DNA of 64,000 nucleotides from assembly GCA_024803745.1 (NCBI GenBank), contig JANJXV010000013.1, forward strand, positions 3,844,001 to 3,908,000. The letters run 5' to 3'. Source of the stretch: Megascapheus bottae. Taxonomy: Eukaryota; Chordata; Mammalia; Rodentia; Geomyidae. Positions 11,816 to 23,422 of the stretch are shown here, piece by piece. The position numbers and the translations under genes are program-made. Positions within the stretch are counted from its first letter, which is position 1. Every line of letters begins with the position of its first letter. The notes beneath the pieces were generated by a model. It did no database searches and had not been told where the DNA came from. It saw nothing but the letters and a program-made list of their open reading frames with translations.

Positions 11816-11942
11816 TGGGCAGAACAAACTAGAGAAACATAAGGACTATCAATGTTCAAGAACTAATGTACCCATTACCTGACAAATATAATTGTAACTC
11901 CTCTATACATGACCCCAACAATAAAATACAATTATTAAAAAA
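11816..11942 (+). mobile_element. L1 3' end, older type
   Basis: Sense 3' terminus (caatgttcaagaactaatgt ... cccaacaataaaatac) and an A-tail. It lies just downstream of a similar end. Confidence 0.75.
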
Positions 11943-12136
11943 ATGTTAAGGGGTGAATAAATGCAACAGTGATATTCACAAGACATTATGTTGGAGATGC
12001 ACTTTACAAATTGGGGAAGAGGGGAGTTGTGAAATAGGGAAAGTGGGAATAACAATGTTTGACAAAAACTCTACTTGTTTCCTTATGTAACTGTAACCCC
12101 TCTGTACATCACCTTTATAATAAAATTGTAATAATA
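11943..12136 (+). mobile_element. L1 3' end, older type
   Basis: Sense 3' UTR (gcaacagtgatattcacaag ... tatgttggagatgcac, then tgtaactgtaacccctctgt) with a tail of ataataat units. It is third in a row of same-strand L1 ends. Confidence 0.8.
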
Positions 12137-12704
12137 ATAGTAATCATCATCGGCCTTTACAAATAGACATTTTTTATTTTATTTTTAATTAATTGGCACT
12201 CTACAGGTATGTAATTTAGAAATGTGTATTTTTCAGAATAAAATTATTTTTTATGAGTTAAAAATGACTGCCATCAACTTTTAGCATTTTAAGGAGTTAG
12301 GCAAAGCTAATACTGAAAAATAATCGATGTGATGCAAAGAGCAAAACAATACCGACAGGTACTTATGGAGCCCCAGTTAAATCCCATTGCCAGTCAATTG
12401 GCTCTGGGCTTAGCATTGAAGAAGAGTCTAGAATAAATAATGTTACTTCCTGGATGTAATATAACCCGGTTACAGTAGTTGCCTTTATTGATGTTTCATT
12501 TTCACTGGCACTCAAATGACTTTGACATTCGTGTTACATCCCAGGCTGAACATAAACCAGCTGAAACAAGAGAATTGTGTGGAGAAATCTTACTATTGTC
12601 CATGGAGCAATAGATGTAAATGCAAATCATATAGTTTAGCTCCTCAGTGAACAGAGGACAAAGTATTCTTGTAGTGGGCAATGGTTTTTCTTCCTCATTA
12701 ATAT
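12137..12704. other. unique block, candidate conserved non-coding element
   Basis: From about 12290 to 12660 the sequence is of balanced composition, free of repeats and holds a perfect POU octamer ATGCAAAT at 12620-12627. No coding frame fits. This is a candidate regulatory element only; conservation was not testable here. Confidence 0.35.
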
Positions 12705-12893
12705 CTAAAGTTTATATTTTATTTATTTTTTCATATATTTTTATTGTAATTAATAGAAGGGAACATGATATTTGCCAGATAGGAGGTGCATTAATTCACA
12801 TACATCGATAGCCTTTCACATGTCTTAATCCCCATTTCCCTCCCCCCCACCTCTACCCCTCATCTTGTTTTCACCCCTAAAGTTTATGTTTTA
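12705..12893 (-). mobile_element. very short L1 3' end with 17-nt TSD
   Basis: Only about 155 bases of L1 3' UTR are present (tattgtaattaatagaaggg ... ccccacctctacccctcatc). The flanks ctaaagtttat(a/g)tttta at 12705-12721 and 12877-12893 form a TSD with one mismatch. Confidence 0.9.
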
Positions 12894-12999
12894 TATCATC
12901 ATTATGTGGGAGAAAATGACCCACAGGACACAGTTACTGAGAAAAGTAAGCACGCTTGTAAGTGTGCATACCTCTGTCTAGTTTTTTTAATCATTTAGA

Positions 13000-13380
13000 A
13001 TTTATTTATTGCTTATTTAAATTGTATTGTCAAAGTAATTTACAGAAGAGTCACAGTTACATACGTGAAGTAATGAGTTACAAACATTGTTTGTACTCAT
13101 ATGTAAAACATTGTTACCCCTCCCTCCTTTTTCTCCCACTTTCCCTCCTCCCCTCAAGTTGTACAGTTCATTTCCAACATATAGCATCTTGTGAGTATTG
13201 CTATTTGCAACGGTTTTTTGTCCTTTGTCTCACCATTTTGTTGTTCTCTTTCCCTTCCCTAAATCAGATAAACATATGTACAAGACACAGGATACCAAAA
13301 TTACAGTGACAGTAGAGAAACCAAAAGGAGGAATAAAAAAATAACTTCACACATTTAAAACAACAACAATAAAGAAAGCA
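13000..13380 (-). mobile_element. L1 3' UTR fragment, older type
   Basis: Antisense 3' UTR (agagtcacagttacatac ... catttccaacatatagca ... taaatcagataaacatatg), diverged from the younger copies. Confidence 0.8.
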
Positions 13381-14259
13381 CGTTTTTTCTTGATAGTTTC
13401 GGCTGGTATGCTACATACTTTGAAAGAAGTCTTGTTTAAATCTAAAGACAGGATTAAAAGTCAGCTGTTAGGAAGGAGTGTACATGCTTCGATGTTTAGT
13501 GAAGTGGTGGGAGCAAGAGACAGTACGAGCAGTGAATCTCTGTGTTTAGAAGACTAAATTCACCCAACTCTAGTAAAATTTTAATGGAGTCCAAGGAAGT
13601 TCTGGTTCAATGTAAGTTAATCTACTTTTGTGTTGATCTTGCTGTGATTGGGGCACTGCTGGTGATGAAATATTTCTTTGTGATTTCTTCACAAATATTA
13701 CATTCTTGTATTGTAATATATGTTTGCTTGTTCTCAGAATTATTAAAGTTGTTCCTACATTTATTAATATAAAAATGATAAGGGAAATGGTAAGAAAAGG
13801 GCTGCAAAATTAGAACCAGTCACTTGGATCTGTCGATAGAAATAATGTGTACATTTCTCCTATCAGAATATCTATAATATAATTTGGCTGGTGAGTTTAT
13901 GGAAGATGTATTTGATCTTCATACTTGTGTACTTTTGTAAGTATTGAGAATAAAATTGCAATTAGGGTCACAATTTTTGAGGTGGTCTGAATGCTATAAT
14001 GCAAAGGGCATCAGTATATATGTATGATATGTTGACACACCTATTCAGAAATGCAGGGAACAATACTTTATTTCTTTTCTAAGTAGAGTTACCTGTGAAA
14101 TTTGAAGGCAAAAGGCTGCCAATAACAGTTTTCTTTGTATTGAAATAAGTTGGTATTTTGAACATGGTAGTTCATTTTTTTCCTTGTATATATATTTTCT
14201 CTTAATAACTAAAATTATACACCATAGTGGATGCAATTAGGTATTATATAAGAAGCATT
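13381..14259. other. unique non-coding sequence
   Basis: About 880 bases with no repeat. The small frames at 13542-13772 and 14045-14236 show no recognisable domain. Confidence 0.5.
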
Positions 14260-14445
14260 TTGTGACTTGTCATTAGGTATAATCATTTTCATTTTATATA
14301 TGAGGAAACAGAATTAGAGAAGTTAAAATCTTTTAGCTTGTTGGTGGAAAAATTAAGAATTAATAGCCAAATGTATTTATATCTAAGTCAACTTGACTCA
14401 AAGCTGATGTTCTTAAGCATTTGCAGACTATACTACTACCACGAG
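14260..14445 (+). repeat. MIR SINE
   Basis: Good match by eye to the MIR core (atatatgaggaaacagaatt ... gaagttaaaatc) and to its 3' part (actcaaagctgatgttctta ... actatac). Confidence 0.7.
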
Positions 14446-15221
14446 TGAAATAACACAGTATTATTACCAGTTCATGTTAATTAGAGAAATGGAAACACAT
14501 CCAAGATGTGAAAATGTTTCTTTAATTTCTGTATGGAGTCTTTGGACTTGTCACCAAGCCCATCTTAGAAGATTAGAAAACCCAATATTTTCCACCAAGT
14601 ATCTGTAAATCACATTGATTCTACTGTCTTTTACAATGACTCACAGTGTCATGTATCAATACATTCCAGAAAAATGTGCCCCATGCAGGGAATGTGTGGG
14701 AACAGCTGGCTGTGGCAGCTGTAGTAGTGAGTAGCCTGGAACTTCAGCCTCTTCATTTTTTCTGAATACATTCCCTTTATTACCTCCCAAAGGAGTAACT
14801 GAAATGTGTTCACACAAGTTTTCCTTAGCAGAGAAGCAGAAGCTACATGGATATTGTTGTATTAAAGTCCTGTCTTAGAACAAAAGAATGCAATTGCTAG
14901 TAAAGTAGCTTGCTTTTGAACCTTAGTTCAATCATTAAGAAAACTGATGAGCAAACATGAATGAATTAGCTCTCATAAAATGAGGAACAGGGTTTTTTCT
15001 TCTCCTGCTGTATGCTCATAGTACATAGAACAGAGTTTTAAATAGGAAGGTCAATACATACTTCCTGGTGGATGTGTGAATTTCTCTATTTCACATGGCT
15101 AGTGAGTGTCTGAGGCTGTAGTCTGAATCTTTTGACACTGGACACTCAAGACTCCCTGTGCTGTTTTCTTCCATTTCAAATTAATTGCTTTATGAAGTTA
15201 GATCTCTGAAAGTTAAAAAAA
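14446..15221. other. unique non-coding sequence
   Basis: No repeat recognised. The part at 14500-14780 is less AT-biased and could be conserved, but nothing specific supports a function. Confidence 0.4.
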
Positions 15222-15395
15222 GAAGGTGTCCACTATGTTGTAAATGAATGTTACAATTTGGGGAGGAGTGGAGTGGGGAGGGGAAAGTGGGAGAAAATGA
15301 GGGAAGGGCTGACAGTGTTCAAAAGGAATGTACTCATTTTCTTACTTATATAACTGGAATCCCAATTTATCGGCTTTACAATAAAATAAAAAAGT
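15222..15395 (+). mobile_element. L1 3' end, older type
   Basis: Sense 3' UTR with a G-rich stretch (ggggaggagtggagtgggga), then tactcattttcttacttata and an aataaaataaaaaa tail. Confidence 0.78.
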
Positions 15396-15411
15396 GTGTG
15401 TCTATGTTCAG

Positions 15412-15588
15412 ACAGTAGTCAGTGAGTCAGGTGCTCACTACTCAGAAGGCTGAGATCTAAATGATTTCAATTTGAAGCCAGTCCCCATAGTCCAACAAAA
15501 GCCAGGAGGGTCAAGTGTTAGAACTCCAGCGGAACAAGTGAGAGGTCCTGGATTCAGTATTCAAGTGCCTGCAAAAGAAAAAAATAAT
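15412..15588 (+). mobile_element. B1-type dimeric SINE, degraded
   Basis: Reduced B1 half (cactactcagaaggctgaga) and Geo half (agccaggagggtcaagtg), then an A-rich tail. Confidence 0.6.
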
Positions 15589-15620
15589 CCAAAACCAAGT
15601 AAAACTCTCTAAGAAAAGAG

Positions 15621-15790
15621 TGTGGCAATGGCTTCAACCAGTAATCCTCACTACTTGGGAGATGGAGATTGAGAAATAGTAGTTTCAGGCCAAGCTGGGC
15701 ATAAAAGTTAGAGTGCAGTGGCGAGCATCTGTTATCCCATATAGCAGAGTTGAGTAGTTAAGAATAAGGTCGCTAAGTCCAGAATTGGAT
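15621..15790 (+). mobile_element. B1-like SINE relic
   Basis: The block ccagtaatcctcactacttg, followed by aggccaagctgggcata, fits a B1 monomer. The following bases are too diverged to assign. Confidence 0.45.
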
Positions 15791-15824
15791 GCACCTGTAC
15801 CACCACATGATCTTGGGCCTTGTT

Positions 15825-15960
15825 CTATGGCTTAGAAACATATCTGCAAATGGTGGTGATAACAGTTATCTTTTTCAGAGTGCTTTGAGAACTAAATAAG
15901 TATGTGGTACTTTGAACACTTTTTCTGGTATTTATGAAGTTCAGTGTGTTTTATTATTTT
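15825..15960 (-). repeat. possible MIR SINE, minus
   Basis: The order of words (gataacagttatctt ... agtgctttgagaactaaata ... tatttatgaagttcagtg) is that of antisense MIR. Tentative. Confidence 0.35.
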
Positions 15961-16136
15961 TCTGGGTATTTATTTTCATTGGTAAAAATGTATTTTGTAT
16001 TTAGTGAAGTGTGAACTTGTTGGCTTTTTCTGTACTATCCTCAGTTTAGAAGGGTATCACTCTTGTAGTTATAACAGCATTGTTCGATTTTCATGATTAA
16101 CTTGTTTTCCATCCTTTTATAACAAGTTAATCTTTT

Positions 16137-16240
16137 GTGTGCATGTGTGTGGGTATGTGTGCATGCATGTGTGAATGTGTATGTGTGTGTGCATGCACGC
16201 ATGTGCTTATGTGTGTATGTGTATTAATGTGTGTGTGTGT
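16137..16240. repeat. imperfect (TG)n repeat
   Basis: TG-rich tract with interspersed gcatgc units that abuts the tail end of the next antisense SINE. Confidence 0.92.
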
Positions 16241-16435
16241 CAGTCCTGGGATTTGAACTCAGGATCTGGACACTGTCCCTGAGCTTTTTTGCTATTAGAG
16301 GCACAGTTTCTACTTTTTGAGTTTGGGTAGTTAATTGGAGAAAAGGATTTCATAGACATTTTGCCTGGGCTGGCTTGGAACCATGATTCTCAGATCTCAG
16401 CCTCCTGAATGGTATGAGCCAGCAGAATCTGGCTA
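16241..16435 (-). mobile_element. B1-type dimeric SINE, minus
   Basis: Geo-half antisense (cagtcctgggatttgaac ... actgtccctgagctt) followed by B1-half antisense (cagatctcagcctcctgaat). Its A-tail position is occupied by the TG repeat. Confidence 0.8.
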
Positions 16436-16689
16436 GGTATTTTAATCAGTAAGCAAAGATCCAACATCCTTAGCATTCATATTTAAAATGCTTCAAGAAT
16501 GTTTCTTTACTTAAAATAATGTTAATATTTGGAGAATAAACATCTATTTTCATGTGGTTTACAAAGAACAGACAAGTTAACTATTGTAGGAGTGAATGAT
16601 TTAAGATCACTATCATTATCCTGTTTCCTTACCTACAATTAACATATCTTATATAAAATGTTATAATGAATAACTAATATAGTGAATAA
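16436..16689. other. unique non-coding sequence
   Basis: No element recognised. Confidence 0.4.
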
Positions 16690-16865
16690 GTATTAGACTT
16701 GGGAATAAAGTTCTGGGTATAGATTCCATTTACTATTTACTAGTTGTGTGAGCCTAGGTGTGAATGTCTTCTTAGCTTCTTTCAACCTAACTTTCCTGAC
16801 ATACAAAATGGACATCACAGAAATAGCTATAATTGCATTATAATGTCCAATGTAATATATGGTAG
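16690..16865 (-). repeat. MIR SINE, minus
   Basis: Antisense MIR with the usual word order: tctgggtatagattccattt, gtgtgagcctaggt, tttcctgacatacaaaatgg. Confidence 0.7.
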
Positions 16866-16884
16866 TTTTCTTTTTTGTTGTTGT

Positions 16885-16968
16885 TTTTTTCCTTTTTGGC
16901 AAACTGGGGATCGAACCCAGGATGTTGCACTTGCTATGCAAGCGCTTTGTCACTGAGCTACATCCCAG
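16885..16968 (-). mobile_element. ID-like SINE monomer, minus
   Basis: Antisense of an ID element with an intact-looking box B (ggatcgaacccagg) and box A region (gtcactgagctacatccc). It has no Geo half, so it is a monomeric ID-type copy with a T-rich tail. Confidence 0.75.
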
Positions 16969-18139
16969 TCTATATGACAGTTTTTCTATAGAAGTTTATA
17001 ACTTAACAATATTATATTTCTTTATGTGAAGCAGACCCATATATTCACTGTATTATCAGCATTCCTTAGGGACATATTATTTATATTTAATTTTCATAGG
17101 CTTTCTAGTATAGTGATTAAATTGTATTCTACAAATACTTCTTAGGTTGAAGTAAACTAAATATGGGCAGTGTTTTTTAATAAGTGTAACAGTAGACATA
17201 TAAAATATAGTCATTGATGTGTACTTATACATAGCATGTTTCTTTCTCATGGCTTTATTCTCTAATTATGATGTTCTGCTTTTACTCAGACTCCTTTTTG
17301 CATGCCCAAATATCTTGGGGATAGTTCAACAAGGGCACAACTTATTAAATTTCAGAATGCAAATTATATTGTTCTAACTGTGTCTAAATCAAATCATCAT
17401 GGTTTGTGCTTTACAGGAACACAGTAAAATTATTATCAAATGGTTCCATGCAATTTATGTTATCTTCATTACTGCTGAAATTGAATTAAAGATTGCAATT
17501 TGTGACTTCTATACTTGTAGTAAGAAGGAATGTTATTAAAAGGTCACTGAAAACTTCTTCAGAATTCCAAGTGGAAGGATTACAGACATGAGCCACATGC
17601 CAGGAGGACAAGTGTGTGACAGATTCCTAACAATGCATGTTGCTGTTCCTACGACACTCTACAAGGTTCCAAGTTATTCTTCTACCATATTTGATCAATT
17701 TGCTCATGTGAGAGGATGTTACGATCGAGTAGCAACACACCTGGTATAGAAATACCTTGCTTTTGGCTTTAGAAAAGTGATTCAGGATTTAAAAATAAAA
17801 GAAAATAAATAAAACAATGAACAGGGAACAAGGAGTAAAAGGCAGAAATAAAAAGGATAAAAACAATTAATATGAAAAGGAGACCTGCATATTTTGATAA
17901 CTGATGGTAAATTATGTGGTGTATTGAAGTTTAAATGCATATAAATGATTGAGATATTATTAGTTCAAAGGCTTAAAATATCATTAACATGTATTAGAAC
18001 AGTTTTAAGAAAACATTGCACTGATAATTGATTTTCAGAGGGGTGTGTGTCTATGTCTGTGTGTTTGTATAAAGAAGGAAATGAATTGTTTAATAATAAA
18101 TTAGAGGTTTTCTATACGCAGCCAGTATTTTTTCATTTT
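16969..18139. other. unique non-coding sequence
   Basis: About 1.2 kb of AT-rich DNA. I see no repeat, RNA gene or coding signal. Confidence 0.5.
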
Positions 18140-18688
18140 TTGAACATGTCTTTTTTATTGTGCCATCTCTTAGTTAAACAATAGCTCTGCTGGGCATAGC
18201 ATTTTTGGTTGACAGTTATTTTCCCTTTAGTAGTAAAAAGCTACATGCTAGTTCCTTGTGGACTGCAATGTCTTTTATGAGATATGTGTTATTAGACTAT
18301 TGGAAACACTCTCATATGTTGTTTCTTTTTTGTTGTTGTGAATTTGAGAATACTCTATTTCTAACTTTTTAGAGTATTTATTTATTTTGCAGGTCCTGGG
18401 ACTGGAACTCAGGGCCTGGGCACTGTCCTTGGGCTTTCTCAAGGCTAGTGATTTACTACTTGAGTCACAACACCGCTTCTGGCTTTTTCTGTGTATTGTG
18501 GTATCAAGGAATTGGACCCAGGCTCCATGCATGTTAGACAAGCACTCAACCACTAGGCCACACTACCTGCCAGTTTTTTTTTAAATTTGTATTATGTATT
18601 GGGATAGACTTGGTTGAGTTGAATCTGACTGGTGGCCTTTGACCTTTTATACCTGGATATTTGTATTTTCCTCTAGGATTGGGCAGTT
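18140..18688 (-). mobile_element. ancient L1 ORF1 relic, interrupted
   Basis: Two pieces read as antisense L1 ORF1: 18175-18270 (tgctgggcatagcatttttg ... gacagttattttcc) and 18590-18688 (gacttggttgagttgaatct ... tggatatttgtattttcctc). A SINE lies between them. Many lesions show great age. Confidence 0.6.
18383..18571 (-). mobile_element. IDL-Geo-type SINE, minus, inside ancient L1
   Basis: Full antisense dimer (gcaggtcctgggactggaac ... agacaagcactcaaccacta). It splits the ancient L1 relic, so it is the younger insertion. Confidence 0.88.
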
Positions 18689-18790
18689 TCCTTCCTTCCT
18701 TCCTTCCTTCCTTCCTTCCTTCCTTCCTTCCGTCCTTCCGTCCTTCCGTCTTCCCTTCCTCCCTCCCCCCTCTCTCTTTCTTTGTTTCTT
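18689..18790. repeat. (TTCC)n microsatellite
   Basis: Long run of ttcc units with some ttccg variants, grading into CT-rich sequence. Confidence 0.95.
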
Positions 18791-18796
18791 TTGCTA

Positions 18797-18968
18797 TCTT
18801 TCTTATTGTGGCACTTGAACTCAGGGTCTGGGCTCTGTCCCCAAACTCTTCAGCTCAAGGCGGCTAATGCTCTAACACTTTGAGCCACAGCACTACTTCC
18901 AGTTTTGTGGTAGTTAGTTGGAGATAAGAGTCTCATGGATTTTTGTGCTCCAGCTGGCTCTGAATAGC
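18797..18968 (-). mobile_element. B1-type dimeric SINE, minus, cut short
   Basis: Geo-half antisense (ggcacttgaactcagggtct ... ctcttcagctcaaggcg) and the start of the B1 half (gttggagataagagtctcat). It ends where the next L1 begins. Confidence 0.8.
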
Positions 18969-21280
18969 CACCCTTTTTTTTCTGTATTTTTTATTGTAAT
19001 TAATAGAAGGGTTACATTATAACCACCAGATAGAAGGTTCATTACTTCACATATATTGATACCCTTTCTCATGTCATGGTCCACATTTCCTGCCCCCTGC
19101 CCTCCCCCTTCATGTTGTTTTTTCCCCCTTCCCTATTCAATTTCAAATAACCAATTAAGCATATATACAATATATCAGATAACAATATGAAATACTGTAA
19201 CAATATGAGATAACCAAGGGACAGCAAAAGAGATGAGAGATAACAGTACATTAAGGATAACAATCACTCATTATATGGGTTTTGTTTCTTTATTCTGGAG
19301 GTCCTTACATTTAGCATCATACTATATGGCCTATGTATCTAGGTTTTGTTCTATTGTAAACCTCTGCTAGGAGAGCCCAAGGTTTCTACTGATTAGGACA
19401 AATGAGGGAAACCATTGAGCCTATGTTCCTTTGAGTCTGGCTTACTTCACTTAATATGATTTTTTCTAAGTCTTTCCATTTCCTTACAAATGGAACAATA
19501 TCATTTTTTTTCTGACAGCAGCATAGAATTCCATTGTGTATAAATACCACATCTTGTTGATCCACTCATCAACTGAGGGACATCTGGGTTGGTTCCATAT
19601 ATTTGCTATGGTAAATAGTGCTGCAATGAACATTTTTGTGCTGGTGGATTTAGAATGTCCTTGTTTCTGACTATTGGGTAAATGCCAAGTAGTGGAATTG
19701 CTGGGTCATAGGGGAGCTCTATGTTTAGTCTTTTGAGGAACTGCCATACTGATTTCCATAGTGGTTGAACAAGTTTGCACTCCCACCAAAAGTGTAGTAG
19801 TGATCCCTCCTGTCCACATCCTCTCCAGCAACTGTTGTTATTAGATTTCTTGATCCTGGCCATTCTAACTGGAGTGAGGTGGAATCTTAGAGTTGTTTTG
19901 ATTTGCATTTCTTTTTATGGCCAGAGATGTTGAGCATTTCTTCGTGTGTCTATAGGCCATTTTTGTTTCTTCTTTAGAGGAGTCTCTCTTTAAGTCTTTG
20001 GCCCATCTTTTAATGGAATGGTGTTTCTTTGGAGATTAGTTTTGGATTGATTCAATTTTTTGAGCTGTTGATACATTTTAGATATAAGGCTGTTGTCTGT
20101 AGTATGGTTAGTGAAGATCTTCTTCCACTCTGTAGGCTTTCTAGTTAATTTGCTAGCTATGACCTTTGCCATTCAGAAGCTCTGCAGTTTAATGCAGTCC
20201 CACTTATCCAGCCTTTCTCTGATTTGTTGTGTTTCTGGGTCCTTATTAAGAAAGTTTCCACCTGTTCCAAGGAGACACAGTGTATCTCCTATTCTTTCTT
20301 GTAAAGTTTTCAGAGTACCTGCTTTTACCTCGAGGTCTTTGATCCATTTGGAGTTAATCCTGGTGCAGGAGGACAAAGAAGGATCCAACTTTAGTTTTCT
20401 GCAGGTGCTTAACCAGTTCTACCAGCACCATTTGTTGAAGAAACTGTCTTTCTTCCATTCTATTTTTTTAGTTCCCTTATGAAAGATTAGATAGCCATAG
20501 GTCTGTGGGTTAATATCTGGGTCCTCAGTTCTATTCCATTGGTCTTCAGGCTTGTTTTTTTGGCAGTACCAAGCTGTTTTGGTCACTATAGCTCTCTAAT
20601 ATAGTCTTAAGTTTGATATTGAAATTCCTCCTGCACTGTTCTTTTTGCTAAGAATTGTTTTTGCTATACCTGGTCTTTTATTATTCCATTTGAAATTTTG
20701 AATTGCCTCTTCTATTTTCTTAAAGAATGATATTGTGATATTGTTCGGTATTGCATTGAATTTGTAGATAACCCTTGGCAAGATTGCCATTTTCACAGTG
20801 TTAATTCTTCCAATCCAAGAGTATGGGAGGTTTTTCCACTTTTTCAGTTCTGCTTTAATATCTTTGTGAGGATTTTAAAGTTTTCATCATAAAGGTCCTT
20901 TACATTCTAGTTAAGTTAATTCCTAGGTACTTTATTTTCTTTGAGGCTATTGCAAAGGAGTTGCTTTCCTTATTGCTGCCTCTGTCCTCTCACTGTTGGC
21001 ATAGAGGAAGGTAGTTGTTTTTTGAGGGTTAATTTGTATCTTGCTAGTTTGCCAAAGTTTTGAATCAGCTCAAGCAACTTGGCAGTGGTGTTTATAGGGT
21101 TCTTTAAAAACAGAATCGTGTCATCTGCAAAGAGGGAAGGTTTCACTTCCTCTTTCCCTATTTGGATCCCCTTTATGCTTGCTTCTTGCTTTATTTCTGT
21201 AGCTAGGAATTCTAATACTATGTTAAAGAGGAATGGAGAGAGTGGGCATCCTTGTTTTGCTCCTGATTTTAGAGGAAATG
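18969..21280 (-). mobile_element. 2.3-kb L1, 5'-truncated
   Basis: A T-run and the tattgtaattaatagaaggg terminus start it at 18969. The 3' UTR and then ORF2 antisense follow up to about 21280, in the reverse-transcriptase part just after the conserved GTRQG-region antisense. ORF2 is broken into short frames. It belongs to the same young group as 24454-26958 and 37086-44329. Confidence 0.92.
19606..21280 (-). pseudogene. L1 ORF2 remnant (RT to C-terminus)
   Basis: In a living element ORF2 supplies endonuclease and reverse transcriptase for L1 copying in the nucleus. Here only the part from mid reverse transcriptase onward remains, and it is split over several frames: 20596-20796 ([15 protein letters not shown]), 20173-20388 (LGTGGNFLNK), 19990-20172 and 19606-19908. 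The last frame keeps the C-terminal cysteine motif as [19 protein letters not shown], where the first C, second C, H and last C of CX3CX7HX4C are present. The endonuclease is absent, so the copy is dead. Confidence 0.88.
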
Positions 21281-22684
21281 AAACCAGAATTTTCTTAAAG
21301 CTCTTGATATTTGTTGATATTTAGCATCATTAACTTACTAAAGGATTAAGTATTAGAGTTTTTGTAATGGGTCTCCTTCCCTTCCTTCCTCTGTCTTGCC
21401 TTTTGTCGCCTTCCTTTTTCCTCCCTTCCTTTTCCTTTCTGTTTACCTTTGTTCCTTTCCCTCATTCTAAAATGTTAGAGATTTTCTTATTTTCTCAGAG
21501 TATTTAGAAATTATACTCTTTTAGTACTAGGAGGTGCCCTAAATCCAGGTTTGTCATATCTCTTTTTGATTTGTTATTGCTGCTTCAGCACCAGAGGGCA
21601 CCCAAATTCAAGTTTGTCCTAAACCTATAATAGGTGCATTGTTCAGAATGAACTGAGGGAATGCCTAAAATGAGTATTCTGTCTTGCCAAGCCTCCACCT
21701 GGGGATGTGTTGGGCTGAGAGCCATGTATCCAGGTACAAGATTTTACTTTCTTGTTAACATCACTGTGAAGGGACTGGCTCCAGGTTCCCATTCCATAAA
21801 GTGGCACCTACCTCCTTTTTCTTTTCCTTCCATGTTATGTTTCCTGGGACTAGGGGATGAATGGGGAAGCAGTTTCATGGCTACCAGTGCTGCAATGCTT
21901 CGTATACCTGAAGTCTAAAGCCAACTGACATCAGTACAGCATCAGCACATGACCAAGGTACTTTGTTGCTACGGGTTGCTTTCCACTTAGATGGATTTGT
22001 ATCCTGGGACCACTGTACACAGCCAAACAGTCCTGTTGTTTGAATAGAAATCTGATTCATCATGCATTAGGGTTGGTTCAATGACTGTCATGAGCACTGG
22101 CCTGAAGATAGGGTCATGAATATGTGCCTGGTATAGTTTTCATCAGTTTGAGATTTAGGTTCTAAGACATAGGCCTGTGTTCTTTCATCTACTGCCCTGC
22201 TTAATACTGAGGTAGTCCCTTGGCTGCAGAGACTATGTAAGGAGACTTAGTCTAAGAAGTCTGGGAATACTGGTTTGGGTAGAGGCTGTACCTGGCCTGC
22301 ATTTCAGTATGCTGGGACTAGTTCTGGGTTTGAAGTCTTCGGATTGATCTGAATTTCCTATCTTCTGAGCAAAAGGCAGCTTTCTCCATACTAAACTGTT
22401 GGAGTTGTAGGGAAGAGTGTCTACTTCCTGCCTGCTTCAAGGAATGTTTTCTCATACTAAAACAGCACTATAATCTCTCACCTGACTTCATTAGCTCTAG
22501 TAAAGCGTTTTATGTGGATATCTGCTCAAACTAGTACCTCTATGGAGAATTACTGGAATTAATCAGTGGCCATTTGGCTTCTAGGTAGTCTTCTAAATTT
22601 CCTAGTTCATGAATGTCCTCTGTTTTTGTGTGGTGAAGCACGTTTAAAACTATTTTATCTCTTTTTCCATCTTCTTTTGGGGCA
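21281..22684. other. CT-rich tract, then possible ancient L1 5' UTR-like sequence
   Basis: A CT-rich stretch lies at about 21377-21450. From about 21530 to 22640 there are recurring words such as ctgggaccactg, gggactggctccagg and tgcctggtatag, recalling antisense 5' UTR of old mammalian L1M elements. Two similar units (21531-21555 and 21594-21619) share the pattern gagg.nccc.aaat.ca.gtttgtc. The small frames at 21661-21918 and 22566-22757 have no domain. The L1 call is weak. Confidence 0.3.
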
Positions 22685-22857
22685 TTGTGCCTTGTTATAT
22701 AAGCACTCTAGCAGAAGAACAGCATCAGGAGCTCGTTTGTTTGCACTTTGTGTTTGAGGTAGAGTTTCCCTAACTTTGCCTAGCCTGATTCTGAACTTGC
22801 AACCTTCCTGCCTCCTGGTATTTGGGGTTGTAAGCATGTGACACTATGTCTTGCATG
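22685..22857 (-). mobile_element. old B1/ID-type SINE, minus
   Basis: Diverged ID-like antisense (gcattgtgccttgttatata) followed by B1/Alu-like antisense (ggtagagtttccctaacttt ... ttggggttgtaagcatgtga). Confidence 0.55.
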
Positions 22858-22937
22858 GTACTTATTTTTGAATGAGGGTGGAATTAGTATGCTTTCTTAG
22901 GTTGTGTCTCTTTTGTGTTTAGGTAAAAGTCCTTAAT

Positions 22938-23044
22938 CCCTCCCTCCCTTCCCCTCCCTCCCTCCCTTCCTTCCTTCCTTCCTTCCTTCCTTCCTTCCTT
23001 CCTTCCTTCCTTCCTTCCTTCCTTCCTTCCTTTTTCTCCCTTCC
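22938..23044. repeat. (TTCC)n microsatellite
   Basis: Long, nearly pure ttcc run preceded by ccctccct variants. Confidence 0.96.
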
Positions 23045-23218
23045 ATTGTATTTTCCCCTCACTAGTTTCTTATTCCAGTTCACCAAAAGTGAACATTTTC
23101 ATAATTGCTTCATTACAACATGCCAAAACACAATCTGTTTCTACCTACCACCAGTTCTGGAGATCTCATTACCAAGTAGCTGATGAGTATTGTAGCTCAA
23201 AATAGTCTGCTGTTTTAA

Positions 23219-23220
<2 letters not shown>
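23045..23220. other. unique non-coding sequence
   Basis: Short unique block between two microsatellites. Confidence 0.45.

Positions 23221-23257
<37 letters not shown>
23221..23257. repeat. (TG)n microsatellite
   Basis: Pure TG run of about 18 units, ending at the tail side of an antisense SINE. Confidence 0.97.
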
Positions 23258-23258
<1 letters not shown>

Positions 23259-23259
23259 G

Positions 23260-23422
23260 TTAGTGGGGCTTTAACATTGGGCTGAGGCCCTCTAAGCTTC
23301 TGCTTAAGGATGGTGCTCTACCACTGGAGCCACACTTCAGTTTCTCTCAGAGTTGTCTCTCTAGGCTGGCTTTGAACTGAGATACTTAGATCTCACTGTC
23401 CTGAGCAACTAGGATTACAGGC
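23260..23422 (-). mobile_element. B1-type dimeric SINE, minus, degraded
   Basis: Geo-half antisense is shortened (ctctaccactggagccacac). The B1 half is clearer (aggctggctttgaactgaga ... aggattacaggcatga). Confidence 0.65.

Noticed and set aside
16885..16968. Possible tRNA-Ala gene
   Set aside because: Boxes A and B are present, but the acceptor stem does not close and a SINE tail follows. It is an ID-type element, as are the similar left halves of the dimers.
18661..18867. 68-codon frame with repeated Leu-Pro-Ser-Phe
   Set aside because: Product of the (TTCC)n tract.
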